NCBI RefSeq assembly: GCF_036568125.1
Contig: NZ_DATCTF010000010.1
Location: forward strand, 434,001-498,000
Length of the DNA: 64,000 nt
Direction of reading: 5' to 3'
Source of the DNA: Magnetovibrio sp.
Lineage (GTDB): Bacteria; Pseudomonadota; Alphaproteobacteria; Rhodospirillales; Magnetovibrionaceae
Shown one piece after another: positions 10,214-18,388 of the stretch (position 1 is its first letter; the number at the start of each line of letters is the position of its first letter). Below the pieces are notes generated by a model. The model had not been told where the DNA came from and searched no databases. It was given only the letters and a program-made list of their open reading frames with translations. The position numbers and the translations under genes were made by a program.

Positions 10214-11062
10214 GTGCCGCATTTAAAGCTCTCGCCCGTGGGGCGGTTCGAGAACGTTTTGCTCGCCACGGATGGATCGGAATGGAGCGCCGGGGCGGAA
10301 CGCATCGCCATTGCGATGTGTGCGGAACATGAAGCCCATCTTCATATTCTGTCGGCCATTTCCACGCCCGGCGAGGCTGGATGGATGGGCAAACCCAACG
10401 ACATCGAAGCCGAACGCAAGACCGATGAAACCATCCAACGTCTTGAAAAGGTTGCAGCGGACGCTGGCGTGAAATGCACTGGCCATATCCGTTCCGGCGA
10501 TGATCCTTACGAAGTGATTGTCGAGACCGCTCGCGATTTGTCCGTCGACGTGGTGGTTATGGGCCGCAAGGGGCGCCGCGGTTTGGCGCGCTTGATGTTG
10601 GGCGACGCCACAGCAAAGGTCATTGGCTATGCGCCGTGCTCGGTCTTGGTGGTGCCGGAAACCGCCAACATGTGGAGCTCGATTTTGGTCGCCACCGACG
10701 GCTCGCGCTTTAGCGACATGGCTGCCGTGGCCGCCGCGGAATTGGCCAAGACAGGTGGCGTGCCGCTGACCGTGTTGTCGGTCAAGGTTCCGGTTCACAG
10801 CGAACGACGTCAGGCAGAAGCTCAGCCGATCGTTGATCGCGTTCTCGAATTCCTCAGCGACAAGGGTATACAGGCCCGCGGGGTCGTTGAGGAGGGTCCG
10901 GCGGATGACACCATCGTCGAAGTCGCCAAGGACCGCCAATCCGGTCTGATCGTATTGGGGAATTTCGGTCGGACCGGCATTGGCCGCATGTTATTTGGCT
11001 CCAAAGCCGAACGGGTCATCAATCAGACCTCGACACCGGTTTTCATCGCCAGAGGCGGATGA
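10214..11062 (+). CDS. Tandem-domain universal stress protein
   Basis: Two Usp domains in tandem: the first begins FENVLLATDGS and ends with a VVMGRKGRRGLARLMLGDAT loop; the second begins SSILVATDGSRFS and ends VLGNFGRTGIGRMLFGSKAE. Both G-rich loops fit the ATP-binding Usp signature. I chose GTG at 10214, eight bases after a strong AGGAGG; in-frame ATGs at 10175 and 10196 would add up to 13 residues. It lies between a small membrane protein and a TSUP exporter. In the family, such proteins bind ATP and modulate stress physiology. Confidence 0.88.
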   Translation: MPHLKLSPVGRFENVLLATDGSEWSAGAERIAIAMCAEHEAHLHILSAISTPGEAGWMGKPNDIEAERKTDETIQRLEKVAADAGVKCTGHIRSGDDPYEVIVETARDLSVDVVVMGRKGRRGLARLMLGDATAKVIGYAPCSVLVVPETANMWSSILVATDGSRFSDMAAVAAAELAKTGGVPLTVLSVKVPVHSERRQAEAQPIVDRVLEFLSDKGIQARGVVEEGPADDTIVEVAKDRQSGLIVLGNFGRTGIGRMLFGSKAERVINQTSTPVFIARGG

Positions 11063-11154
11063 GATAAAAAAATATATCGTTTTTCGAGGTTCCTCCCCCC
11101 TCGCGTAACTTATTGACCCAGCGGGCCTAACGCGCCGCTATTGAGGAGCGCTCA

Positions 11155-12234
11155 ATGGAAGCCATTATCTTTCTCGACCTGACCCCCGGCATCGTGGTGC
11201 TGCTGTTCTTGGTCGGCTTTGTCGGTGGCATGGTCAGTGGCTTCATCGGCTCCGGAGGTGCGTTCGTGCTGACCCCGGCGATGATGAGCCTGGGCGCGCC
11301 CGCCATCGTCGCGGTGGCCAGCAACATGGCGCACAAGTTTCCCAAAGCGCTGGTGGGCTCGATCAAGCGCGCCAAATACGGTCAGGTGGATGTCAAGTTG
11401 GGCGTCATCATGGGCGTCTTCGCCGAAGCCGGGGTGTTTTACGGCAAGGGCGTGATGACCGACATCCGCAAGCAATTCGGCGACGCGGGCACCGATTTGT
11501 ACGTCTCAGCGGTGTTCGTGGTGGTTCTGGCGGTGGTTGGCGGTTTCGTGCTGCGCGATGCGTTGCGCAGCCGCCATGGTGAAACCGGTGAGAGTGAGCA
11601 CAAAACCCCGAAACTCGCCAAATGGGTCCAGTCGGTGCGCATTCCCGGCACGATGATGCGTTTCAAGTCGATCGGCAACAAGGAAGTATCCGTGCTGTTC
11701 ATCGCCCCGCTGGGCTTTGCCACCGGCATGCTGGCGGCGTCCATCGCGGTGGGCGGCTTCATCGGCGTTCCGGCGATGATCTACGTATTAGGCGTTCCGG
11801 CTATTATGGCCACCGCGACCGAACTGGTGGTGGCGTTCGTGATGGGCGCGGGCGGCACCATGCTGTACGCCTGGGACGGTTTCGTCGACATCCGCTTGGC
11901 GATGATCATTCTCGCAGGCTCCCTGTTTGGCGTGCAGATCGGCGCCATCGGCACCACCTACGTCAAGGATTGGGTGGTCAAGCTGATCATGGCGATGATC
12001 ATGTTGATCGTGTTGGTCAGCCGCTTTTTCAAATTGCCGGTTTATTTTTCCAACCTCGGCATGATCGAAACGCTGCCCGCCGCCACCAGCGAACTGCTCT
12101 CGACGGCCAGTTTTTCAACTCTGGCTTTGGCCTTGGTGTCAGGGGCTGGGGCCATTCTCATGGCGCTGGTCAAAGGCATCGCGGCAGACCGCAAAGCACA
12201 GCAGACCGCCGTTGCCGAGACACCGTCCCCCTAA
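11155..12234 (+). CDS. TSUP (TauE/SafE) family anion exporter
   Basis: A 359-residue integral membrane protein with GAGGAG six bases before the ATG. The N-terminal repeat has GFVGGMVSGFIGSGGAFVLTP and the second repeat has GFATGMLAASIAVGGFIGVP, the duplicated glycine-rich motifs of the TSUP family; eight or more hydrophobic helices can be seen. Members move sulfite, sulfonates, sulfoacetate or other organic anions across the inner membrane. With the dsr locus 8 kb away, sulfite or sulfonate export is plausible but the substrate is not determined by sequence. A central soluble loop (about 140-175) separates the two halves. Confidence 0.9.
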   Translation: MEAIIFLDLTPGIVVLLFLVGFVGGMVSGFIGSGGAFVLTPAMMSLGAPAIVAVASNMAHKFPKALVGSIKRAKYGQVDVKLGVIMGVFAEAGVFYGKGVMTDIRKQFGDAGTDLYVSAVFVVVLAVVGGFVLRDALRSRHGETGESEHKTPKLAKWVQSVRIPGTMMRFKSIGNKEVSVLFIAPLGFATGMLAASIAVGGFIGVPAMIYVLGVPAIMATATELVVAFVMGAGGTMLYAWDGFVDIRLAMIILAGSLFGVQIGAIGTTYVKDWVVKLIMAMIMLIVLVSRFFKLPVYFSNLGMIETLPAATSELLSTASFSTLALALVSGAGAILMALVKGIAADRKAQQTAVAETPSP

Positions 12235-12267
12235 CCATTTCGTTCCACAGATCGCTTCAATCCCAGG

Positions 12268-12329
12268 TTATCCACAACCTGCGCGTCGATTTGTGCACAA
12301 TTTGCGCTTTTCCTAGGCGGAAAAAGCGC
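12268..12329. other. DnaA-box-like site and hairpin in the spacer
   Basis: TTATCCACA at 12268-12276 is a perfect DnaA-box consensus, itself inside a CAGGTT...AACCTG stem. At 12304-12329 GCGCTTTTCC pairs with GGAAAAAGCGC (one bulged A). No T-tract follows on either strand, so neither is a convincing terminator. A single DnaA box is not an origin. Confidence 0.4.
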
Positions 12330-12439
12330 CCAAGGCACAATATGTAGTGGCTTCTCGCTATTTACCGTCCCCATATAGCGGGTGTATGATCTGCGCCATA
12401 GCTTAACAGGCAAAGCTCGGGCTTGCCCGGGGCACGAAC

Positions 12440-15400
12440 ATGGTCAAAGAGCCGCACAGCCGGAAAACCGGCGACGATACCAGCGCACTCGACAAACTCG
12501 GCCTTTCCGTCGCCGATGACATCGAGGGTGTCAACGCGCCCGCTGAACGCGAACCGTCGCCGAGCGAATTCGATGAATGGAAACAGCCGTTCTATCTGCG
12601 CTATAAGCTGGCCACCGGTTTGGGTGGGGTGCTCAGCGGCGTCTGGCTGTGGCTGACTTACACGTATATTGCCGACAACATCGGTTGGGACGTGTTGTAC
12701 GAGCTGCTGCCCCACGAATTGGGCGGTCTGGCGGCGGGAGTGTTTACGCCCGTCGCGCTGTTGTGGATGGTCATTGCGTTGTTCGAACGAGGCCACGGTT
12801 TGCGCAGCGAAACCGCGCACCTGCGCTGGCAGATCCGCCAACTGACGTACCCGTCTGATCGTTCCGAAAGCCGGGTCAAGGAAATCACCGAAAGCTTGCG
12901 CCGCCAGGCGCGCGATTTGAGCCAAGCCTCGGACGAAGCCTATAAACGCGGTGAAGCCATCACCAATCAAGTGCGCGAACGGGCGTTGGAATTGGCGCGG
13001 GTGTCCGAAGACGCCGACTTGCGCGCCCGTGCGGTGGCCGAGGCCCTGTCGCGCGAAACCGAGGAATTGCGTCTGGTGTCGCAAAAGGCCGAAAGCCGGG
13101 CGCGCGATGTCGGCGATGTCTTGCACCGTCGCGGCCACGACATCGCCACCGCCACTGATCGTGCCAGCGCACGCAGCGAAGATCTGGTCGAGGTTTTGGA
13201 ACGGCGCATTCAGGAATTGGCCGAGGTCTCCGAGGCCGGTTCGCGCCATGCCTTTGAGGTCGCCGACACCTTCCACCAGCGCAGCGAAGACATGGCGCGC
13301 ATCTCCGCCGAGACGGCGGCGCGTGCGGAAAGCGTGGGCGAAGTGCTCGCCACCCGCATCGCCGATATGAACGCCGCCACCGAAGACGCGGTGCAACGCA
13401 TCGAAACGGGATCGGAGCTGCTGGCCGGTGCAGGCGCTGAAATGGGTGCGCGCGGCGATCGCTTCGAAGCGCAGACCAATCGCATCGGCGAAACACTGCG
13501 TCGCCAACAGTCCGATTTGGAACGCGCCGCGTTGGATGCCGCCACTCATGCGCACGAGGTCGAAGGTCATCTGCAGCGCCAGACCCAGGCGCTCAACGAC
13601 ACCGCCGACAATGTCTCGTCACGGGTCAAGTCGATGACCGAAACCATGGGCGAGCATGCTCATGAACTGGTTGCAGCGTCCGATTTGGTGGCGTTGCGTA
13701 TGAAGGCGGCGGGCGAGGCCTTCCAGGCCGAAGCCAAAGGCTTATCAGCAACCGCCGAAAACGCCAATCAGCACACCGCTCAGGTGCGTGAATTGTTGCG
13801 CAAGACCTCGATGGACTTGAGCAACATTTCCGCCAAGGCCCTCGATCAGGTTGAAATGGTGGGCAAAGCCCTGCAAAGCCGTGCGGACGAACTGGCCAAG
13901 ACCGGTGACGAGTCCGAGGCACAGGTGATGGATGCTGCGGCGACGCTGAAGCTGCAAACACAAAACATCAAGGATGCGACGGAAACCTCCATCGCGCGCC
14001 TCGACGCGGTCGTCGATCATATGCGCGATGGTTCCGTGAACTTGGAAGGTGCGTCGAATACGGCGCAATCGGCCTTATCCGAAGCCACCCGCATCTTGGA
14101 AGAAGGGGCGAGCCGAATTGCGGTCAGCGCGCAAACCGGCGCCAGTTCCATCGCCACGGCGACCCGTGCAATGAAGGACGGCCTGGATGGCATCAACACA
14201 TCGTCGGAACGCACCGGCCAAATCACCGAAGCGTTCCGCCGTCACTTGATCGACTTCAAAAGCACGTCCAACGACGCGGTCAATTCGATTTCCGATTTGA
14301 GCGACATGGTGCAAGACCGCGCCCATTTGTTGGAAGGGGTCACCGATCACGCCACCAACAAGCTGTCGGATGCGGGCGATGTGTTGCAAAAACGCACCGA
14401 ACATATGATCTATGTCGCTGCGCGCACCGGTAAACTGGTGACCAACGCCACAGAAAACCTCGATCAGCGTACCGATATGATGGAAGACACTTCGGAACGC
14501 GCCGAAAACCGTCTGCGTCAACTCGGCGACGCGGTGCGCGAAAGTCTCAACCAACTGATGGAAAGTTCCGATCAGGCATCCGATCGTCTCGACAGCGTCA
14601 GCTCAACGCTGGAAGACCAGACCGAAAATGTCTCGCGGGTGACGGCGTCGGCAGTAGAAGACGTCGACAAGGCCACAGCCGCGCTGATGGAACGCTCCCG
14701 CGAAGTGGGCTCGGCCTCGGACCGTGCGGCGCGCTTGATTTCGCTGGTGTCCGACGCCCTGCACCGCCAGACGGCGGGCCTGACTGACGCGTCGAAGCAG
14801 GCGGCGGAACGCATTGACGTGATGGGCGACACCATCAAGGAGCACGCCCGCGAACTGGATGATTTGGGTACCCGCGCCACTGACCGATTGCTGGAAACCG
14901 GCGAAAAGCTCAAAGACAGCGCGTTCAGCCTGCAAAGCGTGACGGACGAATCCGTGAGCCGCGTGCGCACCGTCACCGACGCCTTGGTCGATGGCGAGCG
15001 GCTGGTATCGCAACGCATAGAAACGGCCGAACGCGAACTCGACGGGATCGGCCGGCGTTTGAACGAGCGCGCCGACGAAGCCGCGCGCGTCACGGGCCAG
15101 GCCGGCGACCGGTTGGAAGGGATCTCCGACACTTTCCGCCGCCACACCGAAAGCCTCGATACCGCGCTGGACCGCGCCAGCGACCGTTTGGAAGACGTCG
15201 GCGATTTGCTGTCACGGCGCACCGACGATTTGACCACGTCCTATACACGGGCTTCGGAACACATCCGCACGTTCTCCGACGACATGCACCAGCAGGCCAA
15301 TGGCTTGATGGAAGCGTCCGATCGCGCCGCCGGAAAACTGGGCGAGGTGAGCGCACGGTTGAACGAAGAGGTCCACGGCGTCAACAAAACCGTCGACAAG

Positions 15401-16570
15401 GCCACCAAGCTGATCGATCTGGTGACCAATGCGTTCCATCATCAGACCTCCGACCTGGGCGCGGCGTCGGAACGTGCGGCGGGCGAATTGGAACGGGTCA
15501 GCGAACTGGTCAAACGTTCGGCTGGCGAGATGTCGCGCATTTCCGACGACACCGTGCGCGATTTGGGCACTGCCGGCGATGCTTTGCGCCAGCACTTGGG
15601 CGATTTGAGTTCCGCATCCACCCAAGCCACCGCGAAAATGGAAGGCGCAGCCGACGCGTTGCGTTACCAGGGCCGCGAAATCCTGTCGGTTTCCGATGAA
15701 GCCTTGTCGAAAATCAATCAAGTCGGCGATAGTCTCAACCGTCAAAACGAGGGCATCGCGCAGCTTACCGAGAGCAGCTTGGAAAAGGTCCGTGTGTTCC
15801 TCGATCAGGTCGAGCGCCAAACCAAGGACACCGTGCTGGAAGCCGAGAAAATCAGCGAACATTTGGATGTGGCGCACAACCGCACGCGCGGCCAGCTCAA
15901 CGAGCTCAACCGCATGTACGGCCGTGCCGAACAGGGCGCGGGCTTGCTTGGCGAAGCGCTGGAAAAACAAAGCCACAACGTCGCCCGCGCCACCGAACAA
16001 TCGCTGGCACGGGTGGTGTCGTGGGACAAGACGTTGCGCGACCGGGTCGGCGATTTGACCCGCGCCTCGGAAACCGTGGCTCAGCAGCTTGCCGGGGTCG
16101 GCGACAAGGTCGATCAGGGGACCCGCGACCTGTTGCTGGCGGCTCGTCAGGCCCAGGCGCTTAACGAAAGCCTGGACGCGACCTTGGACCGCGCCCATGT
16201 GGACGATTTCATGCGCCGTTCGGCGTTTATCACCGAAAAGCTGCAATCCTTGGCGGTCGATTTGGCGCGCATCGTCGAAGTGCCGATCACCGAAGACGAC
16301 TGGCGCCGCTTCAACAAGGGCGAGAAGGGCATTTTCGTGCGCAAAATGCTGGGCTTCAAAGAAAAGAATACCTTGGCGTCGATTAAGGCGGTCTATCAAG
16401 AAGACGGCGAATTCCGCGACTACGTCGGGCGTTATGTCAGTGAATTTAACGCAATGATGGACAAAGCGCGCGAACGCGATCATGATGGGGTTCTTGAGAG
16501 CACATTCATGTCGTCGGACATGGGGAAATTGTATATGGTGCTCTCCAAGGCGCTTGGTCGCGACTTGTAA
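12440..16570 (+). CDS. Giant membrane-anchored helical-repeat protein (GPR-like architecture)
   Basis: 1376 residues. About 50 polar residues precede two hydrophobic helices (about 56-80 and 93-113), so both ends are probably cytoplasmic. From residue 164 to about 1235 the protein is an array of about 43 units of 25 residues, loosely SDxAxxRlxxVGDxLxRxTxxL, with a four-residue deletion in one unit. A distinct C-terminal domain (about 1250-1376) has DWRRFNKGEKGIFVRKMLGF and ends SSDMGKLYMVLSKALGRD. The architecture recalls the large apolipoprotein-like polar growth proteins of Rhizobiales (GPR/RgsE), which organise the growth pole. Homology is my inference, not proven. It is monocistronic, with a strong terminator. 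Confidence 0.88.
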   Translation: MVKEPHSRKTGDDTSALDKLGLSVADDIEGVNAPAEREPSPSEFDEWKQPFYLRYKLATGLGGVLSGVWLWLTYTYIADNIGWDVLYELLPHELGGLAAGVFTPVALLWMVIALFERGHGLRSETAHLRWQIRQLTYPSDRSESRVKEITESLRRQARDLSQASDEAYKRGEAITNQVRERALELARVSEDADLRARAVAEALSRETEELRLVSQKAESRARDVGDVLHRRGHDIATATDRASARSEDLVEVLERRIQELAEVSEAGSRHAFEVADTFHQRSEDMARISAETAARAESVGEVLATRIADMNAATEDAVQRIETGSELLAGAGAEMGARGDRFEAQTNRIGETLRRQQSDLERAALDAATHAHEVEGHLQRQTQALNDTADNVSSRVKSMTETMGEHAHELVAASDLVALRMKAAGEAFQAEAKGLSATAENANQHTAQVRELLRKTSMDLSNISAKALDQVEMVGKALQSRADELAKTGDESEAQVMDAAATLKLQTQNIKDATETSIARLDAVVDHMRDGSVNLEGASNTAQSALSEATRILEEGASRIAVSAQTGASSIATATRAMKDGLDGINTSSERTGQITEAFRRHLIDFKSTSNDAVNSISDLSDMVQDRAHLLEGVTDHATNKLSDAGDVLQKRTEHMIYVAARTGKLVTNATENLDQRTDMMEDTSERAENRLRQLGDAVRESLNQLMESSDQASDRLDSVSSTLEDQTENVSRVTASAVEDVDKATAALMERSREVGSASDRAARLISLVSDALHRQTAGLTDASKQAAERIDVMGDTIKEHARELDDLGTRATDRLLETGEKLKDSAFSLQSVTDESVSRVRTVTDALVDGERLVSQRIETAERELDGIGRRLNERADEAARVTGQAGDRLEGISDTFRRHTESLDTALDRASDRLEDVGDLLSRRTDDLTTSYTRASEHIRTFSDDMHQQANGLMEASDRAAGKLGEVSARLNEEVHGVNKTVDKATKLIDLVTNAFHHQTSDLGAASERAAGELERVSELVKRSAGEMSRISDDTVRDLGTAGDALRQHLGDLSSASTQATAKMEGAADALRYQGREILSVSDEALSKINQVGDSLNRQNEGIAQLTESSLEKVRVFLDQVERQTKDTVLEAEKISEHLDVAHNRTRGQLNELNRMYGRAEQGAGLLGEALEKQSHNVARATEQSLARVVSWDKTLRDRVGDLTRASETVAQQLAGVGDKVDQGTRDLLLAARQAQALNESLDATLDRAHVDDFMRRSAFITEKLQSLAVDLARIVEVPITEDDWRRFNKGEKGIFVRKMLGFKEKNTLASIKAVYQEDGEFRDYVGRYVSEFNAMMDKARERDHDGVLESTFMSSDMGKLYMVLSKALGRDL
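12929..16160 (+). repeat. In-frame array of ~43 diverged 75-bp repeats
   Basis: Each unit encodes 25 residues. Examples are SEDADLRARAVAEALSRETE (first 20 of one unit) and SDRAARLISLVSDALHRQTA (first 20 of another). Register is kept across the whole array except for one unit shortened by four residues (near 14210-14280). DNA identity between units is low, so the periodicity is held by protein structure rather than by recent duplication. Confidence 0.85.
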
Positions 16571-16640
16571 GGTATTGTTTTGTAAGCTGTGTAGCTTTTT
16601 ACATTTCGGGGGAGGTCCCCATAATCAGGGGACCCATCTT

Positions 16641-16676
16641 GGGGCGGAAACCGTATGTGTTTCCGCCCCTTTTTTA
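16641..16676 (+). terminator. Rho-independent terminator
   Basis: A perfect 11-bp stem GGGGCGGAAAC/GTTTCCGCCCC with a CGTATGT loop is followed by TTTTTTATTT. It terminates the giant repeat gene just before the convergent chelatase gene. Confidence 0.93.
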
Positions 16677-16687
16677 TTTGGGATGGA

Positions 16688-17536
16688 TTAGGCCGCTTCG
16701 CTTTGCGCCGCACGCACGCGGGTGAGGATCAATTCCGCCATTTCCGGGGCATCGCCCAGCGGCGGCAGATACACCAGCCGTCGGCCGTTGACGGTCAGCT
16801 CATTGGGCTGGATGGCGCTAAGGCGGCTGATGAAATCATCCGACTTTACGTCGAAGCCGATCTCGCGGGGGATTTCGTCTGCGCCATGATAGCCATCGGA
16901 AATCAGGAACGGCGCGAACACGACCGTTTGGGCGTCGCTCAAGGCGCGCCAATCCTTGATGAACGGCGTTTCTTCCAGAAACGAGGTGTAAATCGGAGCG
17001 CTGACGCCATGACGGCCGAGATCTCCGGCAATACGGGTGGTGTGCTCGAACGACGCCCGGCTGCGCTGCGAACCGTGACCGACCACCACCACGGCGGTGT
17101 CGCCGTCTTGATCGATCGCCAAATCGGCCATCGCCGCGCGGATGCGGATGGCGAAGGTCTTGGCGATGGCCGGATCGGTTCCCACCGGCGCGGTCTGAAA
17201 TATCCGCTGGTGACCATTGGGCGTGATCCGTTCGGTCACCGGGCCGGTCAGGCTCAGCGCCATCGGCAGCTTGTTGGTGGTGATGAACCCGGCGCAGGCC
17301 AAATTGGGCACCACGAAGATTTCCGGGGTGTTCATATCGTCGAGCACGTCCTTGACGAACGGTTTTTCGGTGAGAAATCCGGCCCGCACATCGGCGAACA
17401 ACGCCAATTTACGAATGGTCTCGGCGTGCTTGCGCGACGACGTGCGCCCACCAGGGGTGCTGGGCGAGCCGTGAGCGGCGATCAACAGACCTGCGCGGCT
17501 GAAATCCAGTACGGCGGGCGCGTCGTCCTTAGCCAT
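16688..17536 (-). CDS. CbiX/SirB-type chelatase, siroheme branch
   Basis: 282 residues with two CbiX-like halves: the first starts LLIAAHGSPSTPGG and the second VVVVGHGSQRSRASFEHTTR. Each contains the HGS motif whose histidine can serve in metal insertion. Family members insert Fe2+ (SirB) or Co2+ (CbiX) into sirohydrochlorin. As the last gene of the dsr locus, directly after the uroporphyrinogen methyltransferase, ferrochelation for the siroheme of DsrAB is the most likely role. Its start overlaps the end of the methyltransferase gene by eight bases, so translation is probably coupled. Confidence 0.83.
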   Translation of the reverse strand: MAKDDAPAVLDFSRAGLLIAAHGSPSTPGGRTSSRKHAETIRKLALFADVRAGFLTEKPFVKDVLDDMNTPEIFVVPNLACAGFITTNKLPMALSLTGPVTERITPNGHQRIFQTAPVGTDPAIAKTFAIRIRAAMADLAIDQDGDTAVVVVGHGSQRSRASFEHTTRIAGDLGRHGVSAPIYTSFLEETPFIKDWRALSDAQTVVFAPFLISDGYHGADEIPREIGFDVKSDDFISRLSAIQPNELTVNGRRLVYLPPLGDAPEMAELILTRVRAAQSEAA

Positions 17537-18347
17537 TCGAGGGACCAGAAGCCTGATCGTCTTCCAACAGGCATTGGTGCGCCTGGGTGTGCCAAGCGAT
17601 GGTGTTCGACAGATCGACCACTTTGCCGATGATCAGCAACGACGGGGCTTTCAGTTCGGCGCGTTCGATGCATGCGGGCAGTTTTTCCAAGGTGGTGAGA
17701 ATGGTGCGCTGCTCTTCGGTGGTGCCGCGTTCGATCCCGGCGGCGGGCATGTCGGCGGGCAAGCCGGCCTTGATCAATTCGTCGGAAATCTTTTGCACGT
17801 TGATCAAGCCCATGTAGATCACCAACGTGGTGTCGGGATCGGCCATGCTTTTCCAGTTGAGATCGAGGTGCTTGCCTTCTTGGCAGTGGCCGGTGACGAA
17901 GCGTACGCCGGTGACGTAGCCGCGATGGGTCAGCGGAATGCCCGCGTACGCGCCGCAGCCCGCCGATGCGGTGATGCCGGGCACGATTTCAAAGTCGATG
18001 TTGTGTTCGGCCAGGAACATGGCTTCTTCACTGCCGCGCCCGAAAATGAACGGATCGCCGCCCTTGAGGCGCACCACGGTCTTGTCCTGACGGGCGAGAT
18101 CGACCAGGGTCTGGTTGATTTCGTCTTGCGGCATGAAATGGTCGCGCGCCGCCTTGCCGGCGAAGATCTTTTCGCAAGCGTCGGGAACCATGTCCAAGAT
18201 TTCGTCCGATACCAGGCGGTCGTATACCACCACATCGGCCTTTTTCAGGCACGCAGCGGCTTTCAGCGTCAACAGGCCGGGATCGCCGGGACCGGCGCCG
18301 ACGATAAACACACTGACGTTATCCGATTTGGTTTTTACCTTGCTCAA
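17529..18347 (-). CDS. cobA: Uroporphyrinogen-III C-methyltransferase (SUMT)
   Basis: About 272 residues. Family motifs are VGAGPGDPGLLTLKA near the N-terminus, VVYDRLVS, RLKGGDPFIFGRGSEEA and VPGITASAGCGAYAGIPLTHRG. It converts uroporphyrinogen III to precorrin-2 with two S-adenosylmethionine molecules, the entry to siroheme. I propose a TTG start at 18347 because AAGGA lies six bases upstream, whereas the nearest in-frame ATG (18473) would run 85 bases into dsrN. It is a single-domain SUMT, without the CysG dehydrogenase/ferrochelatase domain; a separate precorrin-2 dehydrogenase is not seen in the window. Confidence 0.9.
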   Translation of the reverse strand: MSKVKTKSDNVSVFIVGAGPGDPGLLTLKAAACLKKADVVVYDRLVSDEILDMVPDACEKIFAGKAARDHFMPQDEINQTLVDLARQDKTVVRLKGGDPFIFGRGSEEAMFLAEHNIDFEIVPGITASAGCGAYAGIPLTHRGYVTGVRFVTGHCQEGKHLDLNWKSMADPDTTLVIYMGLINVQKISDELIKAGLPADMPAAGIERGTTEEQRTILTTLEKLPACIERAELKAPSLLIIGKVVDLSNTIAWHTQAHQCLLEDDQASGPSNG

Positions 18348-18388
18348 AGTCGTATCCTTAAATGAATGCCTGTGCCACGGATGGCGAA

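Noticed and set aside
12268-12276. Replication origin suggested by a perfect DnaA box
   Set aside because: Only one box, no AT-rich unwinding region or dnaA/hemE-type neighbours.
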